A stretch of 64,000 bases of DNA from Nevskiales bacterium (GCA_011526045.1 WYBE01000028.1:1-64000); one strand, 5' to 3'; positions 18,932 through 27,562 are shown, counted from the first letter of the stretch. Translations and numbers: made by a program. The notes: generated by a model from the letters alone, not told the origin.

Positions 18932-21637
18932 ATGTCCAGCGCCCGCCGGCTCGTCCTCGTGGACGGCTCTTCCTACCTGTACCGCGCGTTCAACGCGCTG
19001 CCGCCGCTGAAGACGAGCCGCGGCGAGCCCACCGGCGCCGTGCTCGGCGTACTCAACATGCTCGCGAAACTCATGCGCGAGGAGTCGCCCGCGCTGGTCG
19101 CCGTGGTCATGGACGCACCCGGCCGGACGTTCCGCGACGAACTCTTTGCCGAGTACAAGGCACACCGGCCGCCGATGCCCGAAGATCTCGCGGCCCAGGT
19201 CGAGCCCCTGATCGAAACCGTGCGCGCCCAGGGCATTCCATTGCTGCGCATCGGGGGCGTCGAAGCCGACGACGTGATCGGCACGCTCGCGCGCCGGGCC
19301 GAGGCGGCCGGCATCGACACGCTGATCTCCACCGGCGACAAGGACATGGCCCAGCTCGTAGGACCGCATATCACCGTGGTGGACACCATGGCGGGGCGCA
19401 CCTACGACCGCGACGGCGTGATGGCGAAGTTCGCCGTAACTCCCGAGCAGATCGTCGCCTATCTGGCGCTGGTCGGCGACAGCTCGGACAACATCCCCGG
19501 GGTGCCGAAAGTCGGGCCGAAAACGGCCGCGAAGTGGCTGCAGGAGTACGGCAGCCTCGAGGAGATCGTCGCCAACGCGGATGCGATTCCCGGCAAGGTC
19601 GGCGAGAGCCTGCGCGGCAACCTCGCCGCTCTCGAGCTCTCCCGCCAGCTTGCCACCATCAACTGCGCGCTCGCGCTCGAAGTGGCGCCGGAAGACCTCG
19701 CGCCGCGCGCGCCGGACGTGGCGGCGCTGCGCACACTCTACGAGCGCCTGGAACTACGCAGCCTGCTGCGGCAACTGACCGGCGCCGGCGTGGCCGACGC
19801 AGCGCCGGCGCCCGTTGCCGCGCCGTCCCGCACCGCCTATGAAACGGTCCTGACCGAGGCTGCGCTCGCGCGCTGGCTGGAAAAAATCAGCCAGACGGAA
19901 CTCACCGCGCTCGATACCGAGACCACCAGCCTCGACTACATGCAGGCCGAGATCGTCGGGCTGTCGCTCAGCACCACCGAAGGAGAGGCCGCCTACGTGC
20001 CGGTCGCGCACCGCTATGCGGGGGCACCGGACCAGCTCACCCGCGAGTGGGTGCTCGGCGAACTCAGGCCCTGGCTGGAGAGCGAGCGCCATGCCAAGGT
20101 CGGCCATCACCTGAAGTACGACGCCCACGTGCTGGCCAACCACGGCATCAGGCTGGGCGGCATGCGTTTCGACACCATGCTCGAGTCCTATGTGTGGAAC
20201 AGCACGGCCATCCGCCACGACATGGACTCCGCGGCGCGGCACTACCTGCGCATCGAAACCATCCGCTACGAGGATGTCGCCGGCAAGGGCGCGAGCCAGA
20301 TCGGCTTCGAGGAGGTCGCCATCGATCGCGCGACCGAATATGCGGCGGAGGATGCCGACATCACGCTGCGACTGCACCGGGCATTGTGGCCGCAGATCGC
20401 GTCACAACCGGCGCTGGCGGCATTGTACGAGCAGGTCGAGCAACCGCTGGTACCGGTGCTGACGCGCATGGAGGAGCACGGCGTATTGATCGACGCCGCA
20501 CAGCTGCGGACGATGAGCGCGGAGTTCACGCAGCGCATGGCGGAAATCGAAGCCGAAGCGCACCGCGAAGCGGGGCATGAGTTCAACCTGGGATCGCCCA
20601 AGCAACTCACCGCCCTGCTGTTCGAGGAGAAGAAGCTGCCGGTCCTGCGCAAGACGCCGACCGGCCAGCCGTCCACGGCCGAGGATGTGCTCGAGGAACT
20701 GGCCGGCGACTACGCGCTGCCCCGCCTGATTCTCGAGTACCGCGGCATGGCCAAACTGAAGTCCACCTATACGGACAAGCTGCCGGCGCAGATTTCGCCC
20801 CGCACCGGGCGCATCCATACCTCGTATCACCAGGCCGTCGCCGCCACCGGGCGGCTTTCTTCCACGGATCCGAACCTGCAGAACATCCCGATCCGCACGG
20901 AGGCCGGCCGACGCATCCGCCAGGCCTTCATTGCGCCGGCGGAACACCTGCTCGTTGCTGCCGATTACTCCCAGATCGAGCTGCGGATCATGGCGCATGT
21001 CTCCGGTGACGAAGGGCTGCTTGCGGCTTTCGAGCGGGACCAGGACGTTCACCGGGCTACGGCCGCCGAGGTGTTCGGTGTGGCGGCGGTCGAGGTGAGC
21101 GCCGATCAGCGCCGATCGGCCAAGGCAATCAACTTCGGGCTGATCTACGGCATGTCCGCGTTCGGGCTGGCCCGCCAGCTCGGCATCCCACGCGATGAGG
21201 CCCAGGGTTACGTCGAGCGTTATTTCACCCGATACCCGAAAGTGAAGGACTACATGGAACGCATCCGCCGCGAAGCGCGCGAACGCGGCTATGTGGAGAC
21301 GGTCTTCGGGCGGCGCCTGTACCTGCAGGACATCAATGCGCGCCAGGCGGCAGCCCGCCAGTACGCCGAGAGGAGCGCCATCAATGCGCCCATGCAGGGC
21401 ACCGCGGCCGACATCATCAAGAAGGCGATGATCGCGGTGGACGCCTGGTTACGGGACGACCACGTGCGTGCGCGGCTGATCATGCAGGTCCACGATGAAC
21501 TGGTGCTCGAAGTGCACCACAGCGCACGCGCAGCGGTCCTGCGCGAACTGCCCCGCCTGATGGAAGGCGCGGCCGAATTGCTGGTGCCGCTGCGGGTGGA
21601 CGTCGGCGCCGGCGCCAACTGGGACGAGGCGCACTGA
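18932..21637 (+). CDS. polA: DNA polymerase I
   Basis: This 901-residue enzyme has the complete three-domain layout. The 5'-3' exonuclease domain (about 1-290) starts with LVLVDGSSYLYRAFNALPP. The 3'-5' exonuclease domain contains LTALDTETTSLDYMQAEIVG with the metal-binding D and E of motif Exo I. The polymerase domain has motif A (ADYSQIELRIMAHVSGD), motif B (RRSAKAINFGLIYGMSAFGL) and motif C (QVHDELVLEV). It fills gaps in repair and Okazaki processing. It is followed by a structured noncoding region and then engB on the opposite strand, the same order as in Pseudomonas and E. coli. Confidence 0.97.
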   Translation: MSSARRLVLVDGSSYLYRAFNALPPLKTSRGEPTGAVLGVLNMLAKLMREESPALVAVVMDAPGRTFRDELFAEYKAHRPPMPEDLAAQVEPLIETVRAQGIPLLRIGGVEADDVIGTLARRAEAAGIDTLISTGDKDMAQLVGPHITVVDTMAGRTYDRDGVMAKFAVTPEQIVAYLALVGDSSDNIPGVPKVGPKTAAKWLQEYGSLEEIVANADAIPGKVGESLRGNLAALELSRQLATINCALALEVAPEDLAPRAPDVAALRTLYERLELRSLLRQLTGAGVADAAPAPVAAPSRTAYETVLTEAALARWLEKISQTELTALDTETTSLDYMQAEIVGLSLSTTEGEAAYVPVAHRYAGAPDQLTREWVLGELRPWLESERHAKVGHHLKYDAHVLANHGIRLGGMRFDTMLESYVWNSTAIRHDMDSAARHYLRIETIRYEDVAGKGASQIGFEEVAIDRATEYAAEDADITLRLHRALWPQIASQPALAALYEQVEQPLVPVLTRMEEHGVLIDAAQLRTMSAEFTQRMAEIEAEAHREAGHEFNLGSPKQLTALLFEEKKLPVLRKTPTGQPSTAEDVLEELAGDYALPRLILEYRGMAKLKSTYTDKLPAQISPRTGRIHTSYHQAVAATGRLSSTDPNLQNIPIRTEAGRRIRQAFIAPAEHLLVAADYSQIELRIMAHVSGDEGLLAAFERDQDVHRATAAEVFGVAAVEVSADQRRSAKAINFGLIYGMSAFGLARQLGIPRDEAQGYVERYFTRYPKVKDYMERIRREARERGYVETVFGRRLYLQDINARQAAARQYAERSAINAPMQGTAADIIKKAMIAVDAWLRDDHVRARLIMQVHDELVLEVHHSARAAVLRELPRLMEGAAELLVPLRVDVGAGANWDEAH

Positions 21638-21696
21638 TCGCACTCGCTGCCGTGCAACGTGCTGCGCCGCGTTGACTATCGGGCCGGACCTGGATC

Positions 21697-21724
21697 GGAA
21701 CTTACACCGCTTCGGCCCATCCAA
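21697..21724 (+). promoter_or_regulatory. Sigma-E/AlgU-type promoter candidate for the sRNA
   Basis: A perfect extracytoplasmic sigma -35 element GGAACTT (21697-21703) is followed after 16 nt by TCCAA (21720-21724), which fits the TCnnA form of sigma-E/AlgU -10 elements. Predicted transcription starts near 21730, at the base of the first RNA hairpin. A TTGACT at 21672-21677 could be an alternative -35, but no matching -10 is visible. Confidence 0.55.
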
Positions 21725-21729
21725 TTGGT

Positions 21730-21854
21730 CGGGCGTCGCTGAAGAACGCCCCCCGCTGCTTCCTCCCTAGGCGGGTATTCGCGACCGGTTACCCCAAGCC
21801 GGTCGAATTTGCCCCGGGTGTTCCCCTGTACTCCGCGCCTGGGGCATTTTTTTT
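21730..21854 (+). ncRNA. Candidate sRNA between polA and engB (ErsA/Spot 42 position)
   Basis: The interval encodes a series of four hairpins: GGGCGT/ACGCCC (21731-21751), CCCGC/GCGGG (21752-21775), CGACCGG/CCGGTCG (21782-21805), and a terminator stem followed by eight T (21811-21854). The 14-nt loop of the second hairpin exposes TTCCTCCCT, which is complementary to Shine-Dalgarno sequences and would suit an antisense seed. The predicted transcript is about 125 nt. E. coli Spot 42 and Pseudomonas ErsA are encoded between polA and the engB homolog, and ErsA is about this size and depends on the AlgU sigma factor. Homology to either is not shown by primary sequence; the case rests on position, promoter and structure. 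Confidence 0.68.
21811..21854 (+). terminator. Intrinsic terminator of the candidate sRNA
   Basis: GCCCCGGG (21811-21818) pairs imperfectly with CCTGGGGC (21838-21845; one mismatch), then A and eight consecutive T (21847-21854). It ends the sRNA and can also stop polA read-through, since it lies about 210 nt past the polA stop. Confidence 0.75.
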
Positions 21855-22377
21855 CTTCGCCGAGCTGCGGGCATGCCGCGGATCATCCATAGACAATGCG
21901 GTGGCCGCGGCCCCGGCGCGTGCCGTACTCTGCCCATCCCCGGGCCTCGCCGCCGGCTGGCCCTGCGGGTGCCCTCGCCGGCGTGCTCGCTGCGGAGTGC
22001 GCGCCACTCGACTTCCTTGTCTCGTGGGCACGCAGCAGCGGCATCCCTGCCGCTGCCTCTGCGAGCTTGGCCTTGCTCGCTACGCCTGCTCGGCCAGCCG
22101 GCTGATGGGCTCGGCCCGGTGACAGGCCGAGTCGCGGCCCTCAGGCCATCGCATCCGTACTGCAATCGTCGCCTGAGACTACGCGCTTGGTTACGCGGCA
22201 AAAGCGGTGGTCGCGCCCCCGGCGCGGGCATGTGTGGAGCCGGCTGCCAGGACGGCCGCAGCCGGCGTAACCCATAGCGACGAGCACATGGACGTGCGAG
22301 GAGCGGCACGCGCCGGGGGCACGACCACCGCATCGTCCACCAGCGAGCCGCTGCATTCCCGCCAATCGGCGAAGAAC
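21853..22377. mobile_element. MITE-like element with 71-nt inverted repeats
   Basis: Two arms, 21855-21925 and 22304-22374, are inverted repeats that align without gaps over 71 nt with 55 matches by hand count. The outer 11 bases TTCTTCGCCGA are identical. The 8-bp word CATTTTTT occurs directly outside both ends (21845-21852 and 22378-22385), as expected of a target-site duplication, although it is low in complexity. A third, partial copy of the inner repeat (GCGGTGGTCGCGCCCCCGGC) is at 22204. The interior holds strong hairpins (for example CAGCGGCA/TGCCGCTG at 22036-22055) and no recognisable transposase. A nonautonomous transposon is the best reading; an unusual structured RNA is the alternative. 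Confidence 0.5.
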
Positions 22378-22438
22378 CATTTTTTCCTGCTCGCGTTCAA
22401 TGGAAAACGCTCGGGCTCTGAACCTCCGGTGTTGGCAG

Positions 22439-23023
22439 TCACGCGCGCAGCATGTCGTGCAACTGTGCGCGGGCGGCTTCGATACCTTCACCGTCATGCG
22501 CCGAGAATAGCTGCATGGTGACCGCAGCACCTGCCTTCCCGGTCGCCGCGGTCAGCGCGCGGGCCTTCTCGCTGCGATTCAGTTTGTCCGCCTTCGTCAA
22601 CAGCACGTGCACGGGGACACCGAGCGAGCGGCACCAGGCGAGCATCTGCAGATCAGCCTCCCCGAGGGAGCGGCGGATATCCACCGCCAGGAACAACCCG
22701 CGCAGCGAATGCCGGCCCGTGAAATAACTCTCCATCAGCCCGCGCCAGTGTTCCTGCGTGCCCGGCGCGACGCGCGCGTAACCGTACCCCGGCAGGTCTA
22801 CCAGGCGCTGCCCCGGCTGCAGATGGAAGAAATTGACGAGCTGTGTGCGCCCCGGCGCCTTGCTGGTCCGGGCCAGCTGGCGGCGGTTTACGATCACATT
22901 GATGGCACTCGACTTGCCCGCATTCGAGCGGCCGGCGAACGCCACCTCCGCACCGTCATCCGCGAGAAACTGGCCGGGCCGGTTGGCGCTGGTCAGAAAC
23001 CGGGCTTCTGGAAAACCGGACAT
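22439..23023 (-). CDS. engB: Ribosome biogenesis GTP-binding protein EngB/YsxC
   Basis: This 194-residue TRAFAC-class GTPase acts in large ribosomal subunit assembly. The G1 loop is GRSNAGKSS (31-39), G3 is DLPGYGYARV, and G4 is TKADKL. Length matches EngB/YihA. The ATG at 23023 was chosen because it gives the family's normal N-terminus; the frame runs open much further upstream but across the divergent cytochrome gene. It is divergent from the cytochrome c4 gene and faces polA across the sRNA region. Confidence 0.95.
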   Translation of the reverse strand: MSGFPEARFLTSANRPGQFLADDGAEVAFAGRSNAGKSSAINVIVNRRQLARTSKAPGRTQLVNFFHLQPGQRLVDLPGYGYARVAPGTQEHWRGLMESYFTGRHSLRGLFLAVDIRRSLGEADLQMLAWCRSLGVPVHVLLTKADKLNRSEKARALTAATGKAGAAVTMQLFSAHDGEGIEAARAQLHDMLRA

Positions 23024-23176
23024 GCGGTGACTCGCAGGGCTGGCGCGACCGCGCCGTTCAGCAGCCGCACAGGGGCTTTGGTGTAGAATGCGGCGCCGCT
23101 GCGAGTCTAGCACGAGCGCGGCGAGCCGCCTGCCTGGCTCCCCCGGTCCCGAATGATCAAGTGAGCAACTGAACGC

Positions 23177-23821
23177 ATGAAACATCCGCGCGAACTCTTC
23201 GCCGTTTCGGCGGCGACCACCGGCGCCCTGGCGGCGCTGATCGTCATGGCGCTGATGCCGGCAACCGCGGCCCGCGCAGCCGGATCCGTCGAGGCCGGCC
23301 AGACGAAGGCCGTCGTCTGCACGGCCTGCCATGGCCCGAACGGCAACAGCGTGAATCCCGAATGGCCCAGCCTGGCCGGCCAGAACCAGGCCTACTTCAT
23401 CCGCACCCTCAAGGCATTCAAGAGCGGCGAACGCAGCAATCCGCTGATGACCGCCCAGGCCATGACCTTGTCCGACGATGACATTGCCGATCTCGCCGCT
23501 TATTTCGCGGCACAAACGCGGCAGCCGAAGACGGCCGATCCGAAACTCGCAGCCGAAGGCGAGCGGCTTTTTCGCGGGGGCAACAAGGAGACCGGCGTCG
23601 CCGCCTGTATCGCCTGCCACGGCCCGACGGGCAGCGGCAACGCGCCCGCCGCATATCCGTCGATCGCAGGTCAACATGCCGCATACACCGCGACCCAGCT
23701 CAAGGCATACCGCGGCGGGCAGCGCAGTTCGGATCTCAACCAGATGATGCGCAACACGACTGCCCGGCTGACCGACGTCGAGATCGACGCGATCGCCAAC
23801 TTCGTCCAGGGATTGCGCTGA
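23177..23821 (+). CDS. Diheme cytochrome c4
   Basis: This 214-residue periplasmic protein has a signal peptide (to about residue 35) and two c-type heme motifs, C48-T-A-C51-H52 and C144-I-A-C147-H148, each in a cytochrome c domain of about 90 residues. The two-domain arrangement is that of cytochrome c4, an electron donor to terminal oxidases in proteobacteria. Axial methionines are likely in NPLMTAQAM and LNQMMRNT. It sits between engB and dsbA as in Pseudomonas. Confidence 0.93.
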   Translation: MKHPRELFAVSAATTGALAALIVMALMPATAARAAGSVEAGQTKAVVCTACHGPNGNSVNPEWPSLAGQNQAYFIRTLKAFKSGERSNPLMTAQAMTLSDDDIADLAAYFAAQTRQPKTADPKLAAEGERLFRGGNKETGVAACIACHGPTGSGNAPAAYPSIAGQHAAYTATQLKAYRGGQRSSDLNQMMRNTTARLTDVEIDAIANFVQGLR

Positions 23822-23859
23822 AGACCGGCTGCTGCTGCGGCCCCATGCAGGAGTTACCC

Positions 23860-24741
23860 ATGCGAGTGCAGAACCACGGCAATAACCAGGCCGCAAAAGC
23901 CCGCGGCTGGCTGAGCGTCGCCGCCCTGATGCTACTGGCCGCCTGCGGCAGTCCGCCCGGTGAAAGCAACGCCATGACGCCCGCGGCAACCGCCAATCCG
24001 GCCCCGGAGGCCGCGGTGGCGGCCCCACAGGACGGCGCGCCCGCGGCGGCGCAGGTCGAGCAGCCGGCCCCGAAGGGGAATTCGGCCGGCGTCCAGGAGA
24101 CCACCGGCAGCACGACCGGAGGCGAGATCCAGCTGGCGAGCGCCGCGACACCGGCTGCACCGGCGGCACCCGCACAATGGCGCTTCCAGGAAGGTCGCGA
24201 CTTCAAGGTGCTGACCGCGGCCCAGGGCACCACAAGCTCACCCGACAAGATCGAGGTGACCGAAGCGTTCTGGTACGGCTGCTCGCATTGCTACCAGTTC
24301 GATCCCCTGGTCAGCGACTGGGCGAAGAAACTGCCCGACGACGTCACCTTCGTGCGACTGCCGGTGATGTGGAACCCGACGAACCAGATACACGCACGCC
24401 TCTATTACACCGCGCAGGCGCTCGGCAAGATCGAGGAGATGCACGCAGCGATATTTCGGGAGATCCACGTCAGCAACAACATGCTGACGACGGAGGAAGA
24501 GATCGAAAAATTCTTTGGGCGCTTCGGTGTCAGCCCCGATGAGTTCCGGAAGACCTTCCGGTCGTTCACGGTAGAGGGGCAGCTGAAGCGGGCGAAGGAA
24601 CTGACCGCCCGCTACGAAGTCCGCAGCGTGCCGATGATGATCGTCAACGGCAAGTACAACACGGATGCCCCGGGGCTGAAGAACTTCGACGACATGCTGG
24701 CGGTGACTGCAGAGCTGATCGAGCGCGAGCGCCGCCGCTGA
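23860..24741 (+). CDS. dsbA: DsbA-like thiol:disulfide oxidoreductase, lipoprotein form
   Basis: This 293-residue protein has a lipoprotein signal (lipobox LLAAC, C29), a long Ala/Pro/Gln-rich linker (about 30-110), and a DsbA thioredoxin-fold domain. The active site is C141-S-H-C144 in FWYGCSHCYQF instead of the E. coli CPHC, and the cis-proline loop is SVPMMIVNGKY. It should introduce disulfides into exported proteins while tethered to a membrane. The ATG at 23860 is preferred over the one at 23845 because AGGAG precedes it and the signal peptide follows directly. It follows cytochrome c4 by 38 nt. Confidence 0.88.
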   Translation: MRVQNHGNNQAAKARGWLSVAALMLLAACGSPPGESNAMTPAATANPAPEAAVAAPQDGAPAAAQVEQPAPKGNSAGVQETTGSTTGGEIQLASAATPAAPAAPAQWRFQEGRDFKVLTAAQGTTSSPDKIEVTEAFWYGCSHCYQFDPLVSDWAKKLPDDVTFVRLPVMWNPTNQIHARLYYTAQALGKIEEMHAAIFREIHVSNNMLTTEEEIEKFFGRFGVSPDEFRKTFRSFTVEGQLKRAKELTARYEVRSVPMMIVNGKYNTDAPGLKNFDDMLAVTAELIERERRR

Positions 24742-24782
24742 TGCGCCCGGCTACGAACCGCTGACAGGTTGATGCGAAACGG

Positions 24783-25223
24783 CTAACCGGCCGGTGGCGG
24801 CCCGGGTGTTTCACAGTTCACCCAGCCCGAATCGCCGTCGGCGTACCACTCCTTCTTCCAGATCGGCACGCGGTCCTTGACCTCGTCGATGATGTAGCGG
24901 CACGCGGCAAATGCCTCGGCCCGGTGCGGCGCGCTCACGCCGACCCAGACGGCGACCTCGCCGAGTGCCAACACTCCCAGCCGGTGCACACAGCGGGCGT
25001 GGGTGACGCCGAACCGGCGGACCGCTTCCGACAGAATGCGCGCGCCTTCCGCCACACCGAGCGCCTCGTAGGCCTCGTACTCCAGGCGCTGCACCTGCCG
25101 GCCGTCGTGGTGATCGCGAACCCGACCCTCGAACATGACCAGCGCTCCGCAGGACTCGTCGTCGAGCACCTGTGCCAGGTCGGCAGGTACGATGGCCGCG
25201 CGCGAAAACGCGAAAGTTGTCAT
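24783..25223 (-). CDS. moaE: Molybdopterin synthase catalytic subunit MoaE
   Basis: This 146-residue protein is the large subunit of molybdopterin synthase, which inserts two sulfurs into cyclic pyranopterin. Family blocks are GALVMFEGRVRDHHDG, LEYEAYEALGVAEG, HRLGVLALGEVAVWVGVSAPHR and the catalytic-lysine region VKDRVPIWKKEWYADG. It follows moaD by 23 nt. It is convergent with dsbA. Confidence 0.93.
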   Translation of the reverse strand: MTTFAFSRAAIVPADLAQVLDDESCGALVMFEGRVRDHHDGRQVQRLEYEAYEALGVAEGARILSEAVRRFGVTHARCVHRLGVLALGEVAVWVGVSAPHRAEAFAACRYIIDEVKDRVPIWKKEWYADGDSGWVNCETPGPPPAG

Positions 25224-25246
25224 GGCGGCGGCCCCACGTTGCCTCG

Positions 25247-25486
25247 TCAGCCGCCCGCAACGGGCGGAATGAAGACCACGGAATCCCCGTCGCTGATACG
25301 CGTATCCCAGTCGCGAAACTCGTCGTTGATGGCTACCTTCAGGCTCGCCAGCCGCGGGAACCGGTAACGCTGGTCGAGTTCGGCAAACAGCTCGCGCGCC
25401 GTGTTGCCCTGCGTCTCTACCTGCTCGCTGGAACGGCCCGCGCGCTCGCGCAGGACGGCGAAATACTGGACCTGAACCCTGGCCAT
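25247..25486 (-). CDS. moaD: Molybdopterin synthase sulfur carrier subunit MoaD
   Basis: This 79-residue ubiquitin-like sulfur carrier starts VQVQYFAVLRERAG and ends in the obligatory Gly-Gly (FIPPVAGG) that is thiocarboxylated and inserted into MoaE. The ATG at 25486 gives the family's normal length; the ribosome binding site (GGAAAAAG) is weak. It lies between the mocA-like gene and moaE in one operon. Confidence 0.92.
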   Translation of the reverse strand: MARVQVQYFAVLRERAGRSSEQVETQGNTARELFAELDQRYRFPRLASLKVAINDEFRDWDTRISDGDSVVFIPPVAGG

Positions 25487-25576
25487 GACTTTTTCCGGCG
25501 ATTCCACCGACGCGTTGTTGAGGCGCGCCACGGTACACCCCGGTCCGCGACCCGGGCAAGGCCGCAGCACCCCCGT

Positions 25577-26173
25577 TCACCGACCGGCCACTGCGTCGAG
25601 ATCCTGCAGCGTGTCGATGTCGCAGGCAGCGTGTTGCAGTGCGACCGTGGTGACCTGCGCCAGCGACGCGATCACCGCGCGCGCGCCGCGGTCACCGCGC
25701 AGTGCGCGCAACTGACGCCAGTACGCGGACGGAAAAATCGCCGGCACTCCCCGAATGGCGTCATACGCCGCCGCCGCCACCCGCTCCGGTGCCTCGGCCC
25801 AGGCCGCAACCAGACGCCGCAGGTCCGCCTCATCCACGAGCGGCTGGTCGGCAAGCAGCACGAGGCACGCCGTCGCGGCGCGCGGCAGCGCGTCGAGCCC
25901 TCGGCGCAGCGAGCCCGCCATGCCTGCCCGCCATCGCGGATTACGACACGGCCGCAAAGGCAAGCCTGCGAGCTCTTTTTCGACCGCGGCGGCCCAGGCT
26001 CCCGTGACGACGACCACGCCGGCCGGGCAGCTCAACAGGGCGAGATGCGCCGCGCGCCGAACGAGGCTCACGGCACCGATACGGGCGAGCTGCTTGGGTC
26101 CGCCGAAACGGCTCGCGCCACCGGCCGCCAGCACGATGGCGGCGAGACCACGGGTGGCCTCGTCCGGCGACAT
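25577..26173 (-). CDS. MobA/MocA-like nucleotidyltransferase
   Basis: This 198-residue protein has the nucleotidyltransferase signature LAAGGASRFGGPKQL near its N-terminus and the metal-binding LVLLADQPLVDEADL block. It resembles the MocA type that attaches CMP (or GMP in MobA) to molybdopterin. Its place upstream of moaD-moaE supports a role in cofactor maturation. The ATG at 26173 gives the normal N-terminus; the frame remains open upstream. Related sugar-phosphate nucleotidyltransferases cannot be excluded but fit the context less well. Confidence 0.82.
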   Translation of the reverse strand: MSPDEATRGLAAIVLAAGGASRFGGPKQLARIGAVSLVRRAAHLALLSCPAGVVVVTGAWAAAVEKELAGLPLRPCRNPRWRAGMAGSLRRGLDALPRAATACLVLLADQPLVDEADLRRLVAAWAEAPERVAAAAYDAIRGVPAIFPSAYWRQLRALRGDRGARAVIASLAQVTTVALQHAACDIDTLQDLDAVAGR

Positions 26174-26399
26174 CTCAGCGGCCACCACCCGGCCCCGGAG
26201 CAGGTCCGTCTCCCACTGGCGTGGTGGGCGCCACGCGACCCGAGCCACAGCGGTCACCCGCAGCGCATGAACCGGGGCTGGCAATCCGTACTGTCCGCAA
26301 CACCGTACGAGGTTGAACGTATGCCGGGCCCATGGACCGCAGCGTACAAGCGTTGAAACGGGAAAGTGGACTTCGCTGGAAGTGGCGGGGGTTGCGCCC

Positions 26400-27365
26400 A
26401 TGGCCAAGGCAGAGCGGGTGCTGGTCGTCGTCGACCCGACCGCACAGAGTCAGCCTGCGCTCGCGCGAGCGGCCGGGTTGAGCCGGCAAATGGGCTGGTC
26501 GCTGCACGCCCTGATCTGCATACATGGGCCGCTGCCCTCACGCTGGCTGACAGCGGAACAGGCGCGCGACGCGCGTCGCACTCTGCTCAGCCACCAGCTC
26601 GGCTACCTGCGGGAACTCGCCCGCGGTCACCCCGGGGTGGAAATCGTCAACAAGGTGATCTGGGATCGACCGCTGCATGAGGCAATTATCCGCGAAACCC
26701 TGCGTTGCGAAGCGCGGATCGTCATGAAAGACACGCAGTACCACTCGGCTCTTTTCCGCGCACTCGTGACCAACACCGACTGGCACCTGATCCGCGATTG
26801 CCCCGCCCCCCTGTGGCTGGTTCGTGGTGCCGAGTGGTCCCGCAGGCCGACGGTCGTCGCCTGCGTGGACCCGCTGCATGAGAACGACAAGCCGGCCGAA
26901 CTCGATCATCGCATCCTCGCGGAAGCCTGCCGCATCGCCGGGCGGGCCGATGGCGAAGCTCACGCACTGCACTGCCATGACTCCGCCACGCTCGTGGCGG
27001 GCGCAGCCGCCGCGGGTGTGCCAGGCGCAGCCGGCATGATCGAGAACATTGCCGCCGACGTACAGGCCGAGCACGCGGCCCGGCTGACGGACCTGGCCAC
27101 GACCCACGCATTGCCGGGGGAGCGCACCCACTTTCGCAGCGGTGCGCCGGCAGACGGTATCCCGGCGGCCGTACGCCAGCTCAACGGCGATCTCGCCGTC
27201 ATGGGCGCCGTGGCTCGCTCGCGCCTGCAGCAGGCCTTCATCGGCAGCACCGCCGAGCGCGTGCTCGACCAGCTGCCCTGCGACGTGCTGGTGCTGAAAC
27301 CCGCGAACTTCGCCAATCCGGTCGCGTATCGGGCGCAGGCACCGGATTTCATGGAACTGCACTGA
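26400..27365 (+). CDS. Tandem-domain universal stress protein (UspE-like)
   Basis: This 321-residue protein contains two UspA domains. The first starts ERVLVVVDPTAQSQPAL, and the second ends in MGAVARSRLQQAFIGST followed by AERVLDQLPCDVLVLKP, the usual ATP-binding-type terminus of Usp proteins. Size and layout resemble UspE. Role is general stress tolerance, probably at low oxygen or stationary phase. The ATG at 26400 follows a G-rich stretch. The 226-bp gap to the divergent mocA-like gene shows no clear promoter. Confidence 0.85.
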   Translation: MAKAERVLVVVDPTAQSQPALARAAGLSRQMGWSLHALICIHGPLPSRWLTAEQARDARRTLLSHQLGYLRELARGHPGVEIVNKVIWDRPLHEAIIRETLRCEARIVMKDTQYHSALFRALVTNTDWHLIRDCPAPLWLVRGAEWSRRPTVVACVDPLHENDKPAELDHRILAEACRIAGRADGEAHALHCHDSATLVAGAAAAGVPGAAGMIENIAADVQAEHAARLTDLATTHALPGERTHFRSGAPADGIPAAVRQLNGDLAVMGAVARSRLQQAFIGSTAERVLDQLPCDVLVLKPANFANPVAYRAQAPDFMELH

Positions 27366-27562
27366 GGGGAGACCGCAACCGCAGGCAAAGACATCCGCAA
27401 CTCCAGCCCGCCGCCACAACTGGCGCCGGGTGACGTTTCCGGGGGCAGGCGCCATAGCTCCCCCGTCCATTCATTCAGTGATTGGCGCTTGCCCCCGATT
27501 CTCTCCACGGCCGTCCGGCTGGTGGCGGGTTCCCGCGGGCCCGGTGTATCGTGTCGTAACCT

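Noticed and set aside
21873..22277. A 134-codon frame inside the MITE-like element
   Set aside because: No similarity to a transposase or any known domain; arginine-rich translation from structured GC-rich DNA.
23024..24175. N-terminal extension of EngB by about 380 residues
   Set aside because: The extension crosses the cytochrome c4 gene and part of dsbA on the other strand; EngB length is normal from the ATG at 23023.
27421..27454. TGGCGCC/GGCGCCA hairpin upstream of the FixL-like kinase
   Set aside because: A 7-bp stem with a 20-nt loop and no further conserved signal; not enough for an operator or terminator call.
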